Positions 1 to 9,700 of a stretch of 24,513 bases of DNA are shown here, piece after piece (position 1 is the first letter of the stretch; each line of letters opens with the position of its first letter). The notes under the pieces were generated by a model, which did not search any database, had not been told where the DNA came from, and worked only from the letters and a program-made list of their open reading frames with translations. Source of the DNA: a virus; the IMG/VR virus record IMGVR_UViG_3300029914_000135, positions 1-24,513 of that record; one strand, given 5' to 3'. Both the position numbers and the translations under genes were made by a program.

Positions 1-3000
1 CAGGAACAGCATTTTGTATAGGATTAGAAGACGTTCCTAGTCCTTGTATTAAATACACGTCAGATACAGTAAACACTAATAAACCACTACTAACAGGTAC
101 AAGTCTTTTGACTAAAGAAGGAACTGTATCATAGTTCAAGGGTGCTGAGCCATTAATACCGTTACCAACGGGAGTCTCGGCACCTGTAGTCCATTTAACA
201 GTGTTTGCTACACTATAGAATATTCTACCTAAGTGATATGTTAAATTCTTAGAACCCGTTGCAGGAGGAGTATTTTCTCCAAGAATCGCTCCTTGAATCA
301 AGTTATTAAGTCCTGTATCTGGAGTAGTATCAGAGTAACCGTTTAACAAATAATCGTGTAGTGTCAATGTATAAGTAGTCGATACACCCGGTATAAGGAA
401 AGGTATAGCTTGACCGTCTGTAGTTCTAAATATAGCTACATAGTCTGATTGAGGGTCTATATTAGACGGTGCTGGTAGTCCTTGACCCGCTGCTATTGTA
501 ACGCTTTCGACTCCTACAAAGTTACCCGTAGCCACTGATAAAGGTGTACAATTAGAGACTGTATTATCTAGCGTATTAACAAGAGCTATACAATATTGCC
601 ATCCTCCATTAAACGTACTTAAACTACCCGATGGTAAAGATGACCCCCCACCCTCATTAATCCATATTAAATTTGGGTTATCGTTTGTAAGATTATACTC
701 TCCTGTTAACCATATAGGTTGTGTGGTTCCGCTGACACCTGATCTAAAAGGAGCTTCGGTGTAACCGTTGGTATCCACAATCATAGTATTTGGTAGTGTA
801 TATCCTACACTCTTACTCCAAACGAAATCGGATACCGGGCCGATGTTACTCCATAATAGACTACCGGCTGCTTCTGATACATTAGCATAAGCCGGTGCAT
901 AAGAAGTTGAGAAACCCGGCCAACTAGGTTGAACCGTTCCGCTCTCTGTGGCTCCGTTTGCTAGTGTGTTACCATTGCAAGTTACTGTAAATATTTGACC
1001 GGGGTGGTACCAGTACGCATAATCAAACTCAAATGGATAAGTACCCGGTGTTGGTATATTTATAACAAAAGTATCCGTAAAAGGACCAGATTGGTTATTC
1101 CCCCCAAATAAAGGGTATCCATTAATAACTGTAGCTGTTTGACCTGATTGGTTATTATTGGGTCCACTTACTAAAGTAGCACCGCCTCCCATTCCCCAGA
1201 CAATACCATCTTGGTGAACGATAGTGATTGTATAATTACCTGCTACGGGGAAGCTGAGGTTACCGAGAACTGCTAGGTTAACGTCACCCATATAGGACGG
1301 AAAAGGATTAACGGTGCCTACTATACTTCCTGCCCCGTTAACAATGTTCCATAATATTGTTTGATTAAAAAAGCCGGGCGGGTCACCATACGCACTTAAA
1401 CTATTAAGAGTAGTGTAACTAGCTGCTGCACTTCCGGTCGTAGTTGGATATTGTAGCTGGACTGACCCGACGCCTATAATATGGGAAGCAGGGTATAAAT
1501 AAGCACTAACGTTACCGGATATGGTTGGCTGTGAAACGGGGGTTAACTTAAACAAACAGTTTACACCTGCCGCATTTCCTATTACATATTGTATAGTACC
1601 TTGTTTTGAAGCGGTGGCTGTACTTGTAGCATCCTCTGCCAAACCGCCTGTATTAGATAAAGTCAACGTAGTAGTAGTAGATGCGCTGCAAGTAAATATT
1701 CCATTATTTGCTAACTCTGCAAAACCCGTTACTAAATAAGTATTTCCTGCAAGGGCGTTACTAGCTCCTCCAAGAATTAAACCAGTATACACAGTAGTTC
1801 CGCCAGAAGCAGCCGCGCATTGCGTCAGAGAAAGCGGAGAAACATAGTTATAACTGGGTTGCCAAACAAGTTGAGCCGCAGTTTGGATAAGTGTCCAAGT
1901 TACTGTGTTATCTGTAGTAGTACCAAATGGCGTAGTATTCCAAGTTGGTGTAGCACTGCCGCTAGTACCTGCTGTTGAAACTTGCTGTAGATTGCCGTTA
2001 GAATCTATAATAGCTCCTGCCAAAGAATAGGAAGTCATTGCTATCCAATTAGACGCGAACGCTTTTCCTAAAGTAGGAGTTAAAACTGTTGTGGGAGGAG
2101 CTATGCCCCAGTTTTCTACAGTTTGTCCTCGATTGACCCATATAGCAGAACCGTCATACGTTATACTACCTTGAAAATTATTGCTAGAACTGGGAACAGT
2201 TGTTCCCCAAGTAGGAACTGTACCGCCTGATATAGGTGTTCCGCCATTTATAGCTGCTGCTCTAATAGAGGATTCCGATCCGCTGTAATTAGCATTCGTA
2301 AAGGCTGCTGTAAATGTATTAGTAGTCACTCCTGTAATAGTTACACTTTGTTTTTCAAGAAAAGTAGCAGTCATTGTTGCAGGAAACGTAACAATATCAT
2401 CGTCTGACAGTAAATTGGTAAGTGTTGTAGAAGTAGTAACGGTTAATACATTATTAACAATCGTTATTCCAGTAACTACAAGAGACGTACCTATTAGCTG
2501 TTGAATATTGTTATTAGGGTCTATTAAAAAGGTAGTAAAAAATTCACTACCATTTGCTCCCCACGCTTCGTTAGCAGACCAAGTTACTAAGCTTTGAAGC
2601 CATTTCTTGTTATCTATTCCGTCCGCAAAATATAAAGTATTACCTACAGACTGCATATAAGATTGATCGGAGTTTGTGCTTTTAGTAAACACTAGACTTT
2701 TTGTTCCATTATACAATGAATACAAAGCATTAGCCTGATCTACCATAACATCTATTTGTTCTAAAGCAGGGCTAGACAACCTAAAATCATAAAACCTATC
2801 TGGACTAGTATAAGAGTTACTATCTGCTACACAAGTTCCCGGCCTACGAACTAATGTGAGCTTGTTAGATATTTCTACATTTGAGCCATCTATAAGGGCA
2901 TCTCCAGCCGCGCCATAAAACTTCTCAACGATACGTGTAGTAACAGCGTCACGTAAGGGACTTCTATTAGTCCATATACCACTACTCCAACGTCCTGTAT

Positions 3001-3064
3001 ATATAGGCTCCCATCTTGTAGGTTTCTGAGGTTGACCACCCGCTAGTCCAATGATATTAGGCAT
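1..3064 (-). CDS. Large tail protein, nozzle/tubular-B-like (partial, C-terminus outside window)
   Basis: This frame starts at the ATG at 3064 (AAGGAG upstream) and stays open for 1021 codons to the left edge. The N-terminus (IYTGRWSSGIWTNRSPLRD, VEKFYG, NKLTLVRRPG) and recurring beta-propeller-like strands (NTLYFADGIDNKKW; RIFYSVANTVKWTTG; GLLVFTVSDVYLIQG) resemble tail nozzle or tubular-B proteins that form the tail tip of podophages. Several modules are inserted. Gly/Thr/Trp modules occur at about 268-313 and 351-393, with further ones later. Residues 424-490 repeat the 67-residue module of the Ig-like head gene. Insertions on this scale are far beyond the usual length of the family. The nozzle assignment is moderate, the presence of the modules is clear. 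Confidence 0.65.
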   Translation of the reverse strand, partial: MPNIIGLAGGQPQKPTRWEPIYTGRWSSGIWTNRSPLRDAVTTRIVEKFYGAAGDALIDGSNVEISNKLTLVRRPGTCVADSNSYTSPDRFYDFRLSSPALEQIDVMVDQANALYSLYNGTKSLVFTKSTNSDQSYMQSVGNTLYFADGIDNKKWLQSLVTWSANEAWGANGSEFFTTFLIDPNNNIQQLIGTSLVVTGITIVNNVLTVTTSTTLTNLLSDDDIVTFPATMTATFLEKQSVTITGVTTNTFTAAFTNANYSGSESSIRAAAINGGTPISGGTVPTWGTTVPSSSNNFQGSITYDGSAIWVNRGQTVENWGIAPPTTVLTPTLGKAFASNWIAMTSYSLAGAIIDSNGNLQQVSTAGTSGSATPTWNTTPFGTTTDNTVTWTLIQTAAQLVWQPSYNYVSPLSLTQCAAASGGTTVYTGLILGGASNALAGNTYLVTGFAELANNGIFTCSASTTTTLTLSNTGGLAEDATSTATASKQGTIQYVIGNAAGVNCLFKLTPVSQPTISGNVSAYLYPASHIIGVGSVQLQYPTTTGSAAASYTTLNSLSAYGDPPGFFNQTILWNIVNGAGSIVGTVNPFPSYMGDVNLAVLGNLSFPVAGNYTITIVHQDGIVWGMGGGATLVSGPNNNQSGQTATVINGYPLFGGNNQSGPFTDTFVINIPTPGTYPFEFDYAYWYHPGQIFTVTCNGNTLANGATESGTVQPSWPGFSTSYAPAYANVSEAAGSLLWSNIGPVSDFVWSKSVGYTLPNTMIVDTNGYTEAPFRSGVSGTTQPIWLTGEYNLTNDNPNLIWINEGGGSSLPSGSLSTFNGGWQYCIALVNTLDNTVSNCTPLSVATGNFVGVESVTIAAGQGLPAPSNIDPQSDYVAIFRTTDGQAIPFLIPGVSTTYTLTLHDYLLNGYSDTTPDTGLNNLIQGAILGENTPPATGSKNLTYHLGRIFYSVANTVKWTTGAETPVGNGINGSAPLNYDTVPSLVKRLVPVSSGLLVFTVSDVYLIQGLGTSSNPIQNAVP

Positions 3065-3078
3065 TTATTACTCCTTAA

Positions 3079-3426
3079 TTAAGACTGATTTGGAATCCAA
3101 GCCCCTAAATTAAAGGGGCTTGGAGATGTTGGAATAGATTGAGAATTTGGACCCCAAACTAATTGACCCTCCGAAGTGTAGGCCGATATTGTATAAGTTG
3201 TTCCGCTAGGCAATAGAGCAGAATTAGGCCAAAGAGAAACTTCGGGAGACGATGGAACATTACCGGAACTATCTAGGTTTATTTGTAAATCATACAAAGA
3301 CCCTACTTGAGAATTTCCGTTAGCCTGCGCGTCTTGGCTTAGTCTTATTTTAAGATAACCTAGTGCTAAGGTATTACCCTCGCTATCTTGAAAGCTACCT
3401 CCAATTATTTGATTAACAGTTGCCAT
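3079..3426 (-). CDS. Small fibre-type protein (115 aa)
   Basis: The 115-residue protein has a single beta-rich domain with no signal peptide. It starts MATVNQIIGGSFQDSEGN and includes LGYLKIRLSQDAQ and a C-terminal SPSPFNLGAWIPNQS. This looks like the short collar or head-binding domain seen at the N-terminus of phage fibres, here as a stand-alone gene. AAGGAG lies 6 nt before the ATG. The neighbours on both sides are tail genes, so it is likely a virion protein. I cannot assign a precise function. Confidence 0.6.
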   Translation of the reverse strand: MATVNQIIGGSFQDSEGNTLALGYLKIRLSQDAQANGNSQVGSLYDLQINLDSSGNVPSSPEVSLWPNSALLPSGTTYTISAYTSEGQLVWGPNSQSIPTSPSPFNLGAWIPNQS

Positions 3427-3438
3427 TATTACTCCTTA

Positions 3439-5286
3439 TTAATGTGGTATATTAGGAAAGACGTGGTTTGTGTAGTCCACCATCAAATCCTCGATATAAG
3501 TCGTTTGCCCCGCAGATGTTCCAGCCTCGTGGTTACCAACCCAAATTTGAGAAAGTGTATCAGTGTTAGCGAGAGCAATAGTGACCGTTGACCCTATTTG
3601 TGTAAAGGTTCTCCCATTAACAGCATATATATTTAAACTTGCTAGTTTATTAGAAGTCATATCAAACTTCATCGTATACCAAATTCGTACCTGAGAAGTA
3701 ACTGTTATACAGCCTGAGTGTGTAACCGATGTTGGGCCGGTTTCTATAGTATAAGCATAAATATTTCCGCAGGATAGCCCACTTGATCCGCTATCTAATT
3801 GCACGACAGCATACAAAGCAGTGTTACCAAGAATAACTACAGCATCAAATAGTGAGCCTGTCTGACCGACAGTTCCGTTTAACGGTCCCGGTGTCATAAA
3901 ACCTGATATAACAGCTATTGTTGCACTTGTAGTAAAAGTTGCAATAGAGATTTCTGGGTTACCTCCAGCGAAGGTGTTATCTTGAGCTAAAGATTGTGTA
4001 GGTGTTATACAAGTAAGTCCCGTAGTCCCGTTAATTCCCACATTAGCTGGAATTGGTCCTTGTGTCGCGCCTACTGTTTGATGGGTAGCTGCTTGGGTCC
4101 ACGCCGTATAAGTTCCAAGGGTCATTGTAGCCAAGTTACTAGTAGTTACCGCTGTGCCTTGAGTAACGCCGTTGCCTGTTATAATAAAATCTACTGGATA
4201 AAAATTGGGACACGGTGTTAGTGTGTTCCATCCGTTATAATTTCCAGTAGTTTGCCCTATAGTTTTACTATCTATAGTGCTTATACCACCTTTAACTTGA
4301 CCAACCGAAACGTTGTTCCATTTAGCGAATGTTGGAGAAATCACGTAGCTAAAAGATGCTACCGAAGAGTTAGTATCTCCACTCTTAGTACCTAACACTT
4401 GTACGGTTTGTGAAACACTTACTGTTATTGAACTACCATTAGTTAGTGTACTTCCTGTGGAACATGTTCCCGGTGTAGTTGCGGCTGGAGTAGTTCCATT
4501 GGTTGTATAACATAACGTAGCACCAGATGTAACACTTGTTAGCGTTACACTCAAAGGTAAACTATATGTGTATGTACCCGCCGCTATACTAGCTGTGGGC
4601 GTTCCTACTGCTGGAGTCGAGTTAGGGAAGGCTGTTGTTTCTAAAGCAAACGTTCCATAAGAAGCAAAATTAAAGGTAGCATTTATTGCTCCTGCTGAAG
4701 ATTGTACATCATAGGCTAACGCCCCGTTAACATCTGCTGATATTGTTACAGCAGTAAAAGGAGAGTTAACCGTTATAGTTCCGGGTGCGTTATTGCTAAC
4801 CATTTGTAAAGAAGCTATAACAAGGTCACCGCTAGATGTTGTAGTACACGATGGAGTATTGTAAGCAGCAGTTCCACCTGTGCTCGTACTATACGCTTGA
4901 CAATCAGTAGGTGTCGTTACTCCAGAAAGTTCAAATCCGTTTAGCTTCATTGATCCGGCAGGAGTCGAACTTTCAGTTAAAGTAAGCGTACAAGATGTTG
5001 TACTTGTTACCAAAGCATACGCTTTAACATAACCATTAGTAGCATCTTGTTTTGCTTGTGTCCAAGTTAATCCACAACCTGATATTGTACCTGTAAAGGC
5101 ACCAGCATTACCAGAGCCAAATACTAACAAAACATGTCCAGCCGTTATGTTACTGCCATAAGAACATGTTGTAGTTGTGTTAGCAAAAGATGTACCATTG
5201 CACTGATTAGCAACTACAGCTTGTGCCGAAGCCTTATGACAGAACAACGCTGCCACTAATACTATAAACAGTGCTAATTTTTTCAT
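3439..5286 (-). CDS. Secreted-type adhesin/fibre protein with CHB_HEX_C-like and LamG-like parts
   Basis: The 615-residue product begins with a signal peptide (MKKLALFIVLVAALFCHKASA). Residues about 25-225 form a beta-rich domain with paired Cys (for example CGLTW and CTLTL). Residues about 230-312 resemble the chitobiase/hexosaminidase C-terminal Fn3-like domain (CYTTNGTTPAATTPGTCSTG, then VQVLGTKSG), known from secreted and phage surface proteins. The C-terminal half (about 315-615) looks like a LamG/concanavalin-type beta-sandwich (FAKWNNVSVG to YIEDLMVDY). Such domains bind carbohydrate, so a receptor-binding role on the tail is likely. The start is coupled to the previous gene by TAATG. 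Confidence 0.65.
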   Translation of the reverse strand: MKKLALFIVLVAALFCHKASAQAVVANQCNGTSFANTTTTCSYGSNITAGHVLLVFGSGNAGAFTGTISGCGLTWTQAKQDATNGYVKAYALVTSTTSCTLTLTESSTPAGSMKLNGFELSGVTTPTDCQAYSTSTGGTAAYNTPSCTTTSSGDLVIASLQMVSNNAPGTITVNSPFTAVTISADVNGALAYDVQSSAGAINATFNFASYGTFALETTAFPNSTPAVGTPTASIAAGTYTYSLPLSVTLTSVTSGATLCYTTNGTTPAATTPGTCSTGSTLTNGSSITVSVSQTVQVLGTKSGDTNSSVASFSYVISPTFAKWNNVSVGQVKGGISTIDSKTIGQTTGNYNGWNTLTPCPNFYPVDFIITGNGVTQGTAVTTSNLATMTLGTYTAWTQAATHQTVGATQGPIPANVGINGTTGLTCITPTQSLAQDNTFAGGNPEISIATFTTSATIAVISGFMTPGPLNGTVGQTGSLFDAVVILGNTALYAVVQLDSGSSGLSCGNIYAYTIETGPTSVTHSGCITVTSQVRIWYTMKFDMTSNKLASLNIYAVNGRTFTQIGSTVTIALANTDTLSQIWVGNHEAGTSAGQTTYIEDLMVDYTNHVFPNIPH

Positions 5287-6449
5287 TATTGTATTCCCCC
5301 AACGTTAAGCGAAGGCATTACAAGAAATGCCGAGGTAGACGTTGCAACACCTATAATCTGTACGTAATGACCACTTGTAGATGGTTCTGTTTGTGTTAAT
5401 AGACCGGCAGTACCATCTGACACATAAATAATACCCCCTGCTGTCCATGAACCGTTTGTAACAACACCGCTATACACGCATACAGTAGCACTAGACGCCA
5501 CACAAACACCGGGAACAGTTGTAGAAGCATTAGCTTCAGCTAATGTCAAAACTCCGCTACTATTTACATAGTAAACATCTCCTGTAGTTAGTCCTGAGCC
5601 TGTTAACGATCCAGTAGAGCCTCCTCCACTAACTGTTTGCCAGCCTTGTGCGCTACCGCCGCTATTCATTCCCCAAACTTGGTTAGCACTTCCATTAGTG
5701 CTAATGTTTGTAGCTGTTGCAGCATTGCCTGTAGTGTTTTGATTCCATGTAGTAACTGTGCCGCCTAGTTGCGAGTATTGAACTACGGCGCAAGTAGGAA
5801 CAGTACCGTTAACTAATGCTGACACATACTGACCGGATGTACAAGTTCCAGCATTAGGCCAACTTGAAGATGTTGGAACCGTAGGAGTTCCTGTAAGTTG
5901 TGTATATGGTAATGATAGTACAGAAAGAGTAGTTAAAGTACCGTTAGACGTTGCTGTTATGTTAGCAGCAGTTCCAGTAGTATTCTGGTTAAATGTTGGA
6001 AAATTTGTTAGATTGGCCGCACTAAAAGTAGGAGCTAGTGAGGTTGGGAAATCTGCATTAACTGTTGCTCGGCATGTGGGAGCCGCAGGAGAGCCTGATG
6101 CTGGACCTAGTACATGACAATTTGCGGCCTGTAATGCTAACTGCGCGTCTGGGTCAAGAAACCCGTTAGTTGTTACCGCTGTACCGGCCACGCTGCTAAA
6201 CAAATTGGCTGTTGTGCTCTTCAAAGCAACACTAGTTACAGTGCCCGAACCTCCGCCTCCGCCTCCAGTTTGTGCCCATGTTCCGCTCTGGCAAGTGTAA
6301 AGAAGTCCAGTAGTTATAGTTATTTGTCCAGCAGTTCCAGATTGACAAGTGCCCGAAGGAGCATTGTTTACAAAGTACCAAGTGTTTTGCGCCGTACTAG
6401 GTAATGCAGCAGCCAGTATAAAAGCAAACCACAATAAAAGTTTCTTCAT
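5286..6449 (-). CDS. Secreted-type tail fibre protein (387 aa)
   Basis: The frame extends to 6482, but the ATG at 6449 follows AAGGAG and starts a clear signal peptide (KKLLLWFAFILAAALPSTAQ, cut near 21). The mature part has Cys pairs (about 33-55) and a Gly run, then the GTVTSVAL fibre repeat motif. The middle is Thr/Ser/Asn-rich with repeated NQNTTG(T/N)A motifs (about 155 and 235), typical of phage fibre shafts. The C-terminal 90 residues (DVYYVNSSGVLTL to FLVMP) form a separate beta domain. It starts 1 nt after the holin-like gene and its stop shares a base with the next ATG (TAATG). Confidence 0.7.
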   Translation of the reverse strand: MKKLLLWFAFILAAALPSTAQNTWYFVNNAPSGTCQSGTAGQITITTGLLYTCQSGTWAQTGGGGGGSGTVTSVALKSTTANLFSSVAGTAVTTNGFLDPDAQLALQAANCHVLGPASGSPAAPTCRATVNADFPTSLAPTFSAANLTNFPTFNQNTTGTAANITATSNGTLTTLSVLSLPYTQLTGTPTVPTSSSWPNAGTCTSGQYVSALVNGTVPTCAVVQYSQLGGTVTTWNQNTTGNAATATNISTNGSANQVWGMNSGGSAQGWQTVSGGGSTGSLTGSGLTTGDVYYVNSSGVLTLAEANASTTVPGVCVASSATVCVYSGVVTNGSWTAGGIIYVSDGTAGLLTQTEPSTSGHYVQIIGVATSTSAFLVMPSLNVGGIQ

Positions 6450-6450
6450 C

Positions 6451-6720
6451 TTACTCCTTAGTTGTTTTAGCATTAATAACATTACTTCCTTTATTAATGA
6501 GATATAAAGGTGTAACAGTAGTTGTGATAAACATTCCAGCCGCGCCCATAAAACTATTTAAATCTGCAACGGTTATGTTTGTATGTATTTTACTTGCTAT
6601 GGCAGTTCCCCACCCTAAAGTAAAAAAGATAATAGCAGTTATTAAAATACGGGAGCATGAGCCTGATCCATCGGGAAGAGGCTCACTAAACGTACTTTTT
6701 AACCATGAAAAAAAGTTCAT
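6451..6720 (-). CDS. Small membrane protein, holin-like
   Basis: The frame runs to 6762, but the ATG at 6720 has AAGGAG 4 nt upstream and gives 89 residues with a sensible order: a soluble N-terminus (MNFFSWLKSTFSEPLPDGSG), a first membrane helix (about 24-44, ILITAIIFFTLGWGTAIASK), a short loop with LNSFMG, a second hydrophobic helix (about 55-73, GAAGMFITTTVTPLYLI), and a basic tail. Two membrane spans and a charged C-terminus fit a class II holin, which would make the membrane hole at lysis. No endolysin is visible nearby, so another membrane role is possible. Its stop codon overlaps the ribosome site of the next gene. Confidence 0.5.
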   Translation of the reverse strand: MNFFSWLKSTFSEPLPDGSGSCSRILITAIIFFTLGWGTAIASKIHTNITVADLNSFMGAAGMFITTTVTPLYLINKGSNVINAKTTKE

Positions 6721-6728
6721 AATACTCC

Positions 6729-9700
6729 TTATGTAGGGTCGCCAAACACAAACGCGCCCCATGTTGCTGAGTTACTACTAGCCGCTGTGATCGTTACTGT
6801 TGTACCGCTAACTGTACACCCTGCTGCTATAACCGTTGTACTTTGTACCGTAGCTACACAAACAGGAGTTGTGTATGTTGTACCTAGTGTTATAGTGCAA
6901 CTTGTGCTAGAGGACATTGAACATGTTCCACCAAAGTTATTTGCAGCATGTTGGTCTATGGTTTTAGAAGTCATAATACCAGTAAGCGACACATTTAAGA
7001 ATGTGCCTGTGCCAGAAGAAGCTACGACATTTGAAGCAGTAACGTTTCCATTAAATGTGCCAGCACCAGCACTAGTAACGTTGAACTCACTAGTAGAGCC
7101 GCCAGAATTAAACAAATTAATTAGATAGTTATTAGTAGCGCCTGTTGGAGCTAAAGCATAAATTGCGTAAGCATTTGTCGGAGAACTGCCCCATGCAACT
7201 GTGCCAATCGACAAGGCTGCATTGGCAATTACCGAACTTTCTTCGACACCGAACGCTGAATTAACTATCTGATTTGCACTAAAGGTTTGAGCTAAATTTA
7301 GTTCCGCTATGGTGCCTGTATTAGCAGGTAAAGACGCTGTAACTGTACCTAAAGCACCTGTAACAGTTTGAAGTGTTAAAGTACCACTAGTAGCATTTCC
7401 AAATGTAAGTGACCCTAGCGTACCAGAAGCACCTAATGTAGGAGTAGCTGTAAATGTACCAGAAGTCCCGTTTGGAACTTCTCCGGCAACACCACTAATA
7501 GATATAGCACCCGAAGACGAAATAGCTATTGGAGATGCACCACTAAGTCCTGACGATCCTATATTAGCGATAGGTATACCTGTTGGTAAATCGGCGGTAA
7601 CTATAAGTCTGGGTGTCATTGCTCCTGCCGAACCATTGGGCGCAGCTAAGAAGAAATTAGCAGTTTCACTAGTACCTGTAACGGCCAATGTTCCGCTTCC
7701 GGTTATCGGACTACCAGTAACAGTTAACCACGAGGGAAGTGTTAATCCGACACTACTTACTGTGCCTGTAGAAGGAGCACCGCCATCGGTCAGAGTGCAT
7801 GTAGTTCCCGAAGTAGTACATGTTACTAAGTCACCGTTAGCAATTACTGTTGCAGGAAATAGTATAGTATTAGTTGTAGTTGCCGCACTGCCTAAAATAG
7901 AATGTGCGCTAGCTGACCCATTTGATAGGTTAATAGTACCAGCCGCACTTCCGTCTGCTCCTATAGCAATATTAGAAGCCCCGCTCCCTGAAAACGTAGT
8001 ATTTTCAGTTACGGTCAACGCTGTTCCGCTGTCTGTTATGGGAGCATTACCGACGGCGGAACTGCTTGTCCATTCCGTTAACTTACCCGTAGTACCAGAC
8101 CCGGTAACAGTGCCCGATCCGCTGGTGCAACCGCTAGTAGTAGCTCCACCGTTGGCATCGGTACAAAGAGATGCCCCTGTACCTGAAATAGTACCTGAAG
8201 ATAAGATGTTAGTATCCGTACCTTGGATAGCCTTGCTGCTTGTCACGGTTGATGCTGACCCCGCTATTGCAACTTGAGTTGCGGTCATTCCAGATAAACC
8301 AGTTCCGTTATTCGGAATGTTGAGGATACCTGTACCTGCCGTGTATGTTGCCGCACCGCTTCCGGTTGTCGTAAGAGTCGTCATCGGAACGCCAGTGATG
8401 TTCGCAGTTAGTAAAGAAGCGTCCAAGGTATAGGCATACCCTACTTGTATTCCTTGTGTGTTGCCTAAGTTAACCTTAAAACCTCCACCTGATAAATCAA
8501 GCACCTGAAACTGAGGTAAAGCAACACCTGTTAGGGCGTTACGCTCCATCAAAGTTAGGTTGTTACCGTTAACGAGCATCTGCCAGCGTGAAGATGTGTC
8601 ACCGCCCGTAGGCAACGCTGTGGTGATGGTGAATCCAGAACCAGTATAGCCACTAACCGTAAAGCCGGTTGGAGCTATCCAGCAGTTACCCGCATTGTTA
8701 ATGGATGCCACAATACCACCGCCGCTAAGCGATGTTGTCAATGTCGGTGTGACTGAGCATTGGCCTCCGGTCAGAGTTACGCTGCCCGAACCTGTGTATG
8801 CACCCGGCATTTGGCTAGAGATAGATACCGCACCAGCCCTAGCTACAACAAAGGTGAATCCTGAGCCGCCCGATATACCAGTTAGTGTATAAGAAGGAAC
8901 TCCTGTAGCGCATACACCCTGCGTTAGCAGTGTGATCGAAACCGAGCTACTTCGTAAGTAAGCCTCAACGACGGGATAAGTAGAGCAGCTACCATCTGAA
9001 ACCCAAGTAAAAACAGGGGTGCCTGTATACCCCGTACCTTGTGTGTAAGAGACAACGTACACACCGAGGTTGCCATACGTGCCTGATAACTCGATAGGGT
9101 GACTAGTTGCGGTCTGAGACGAAACTAGTGGCAGAGAAAGACTGTGTAATACTCCTGACGACGACCCGCCTGATTGGAAGTCTTGGTTCTCCTCAAAGCC
9201 AAATCCGCAATCCGGCGTTATGGCGTAGTTACCAACTGGCGGGATAAGCGAAGTGGTGTTAGGGTTGGCAAGTTGACAGAACCAATCGCCCCACGTCTGA
9301 GGATAGACGTTAACCAAGCCCTGTGTCTCATAATTACCAAAGGTCGGTGCTCCACTAAATTGATTGCCATAGTACGAACCTATCCAGTAGCCATTGGAGG
9401 CACTGTTATGTGCATACTCGATACCTTGATGGGCTTGCACGAACTGCGAGGTAGCCGGTGCTGCATTAGCCGCAGCTAGGGCATTACCCGCAACTTGACT
9501 ATGACCGGAACTGCTCATGTGCAACCCGTTGTTAGCGTTAGTCACGATATTGTTTTGAAGACTGTTATTCGGACTAGAATTAAAATAACCGGAAACAGGG
9601 TCAATGTTTTGATTGTCGTAATACTTAACGACCATGCCCTCTCCGTTAAGTTGATTAACTAGTGTGGAAAGCCAGTCAGAATAGACAACTTGACACCCTG

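Noticed and set aside
1521-1739. Short plus-strand ORF at 1521 and other plus-strand ORFs over tail genes
   Set aside because: All lie opposite well-supported coding frames and have no ribosome site or recognisable motif.
7636-8277. 213-codon plus-strand ORF opposite the tailspike gene
   Set aside because: It is the antisense of low-complexity Thr/Ser/Gly repeats. It is Val/Pro/Leu-rich without a domain, and the minus-strand gene is unambiguous.
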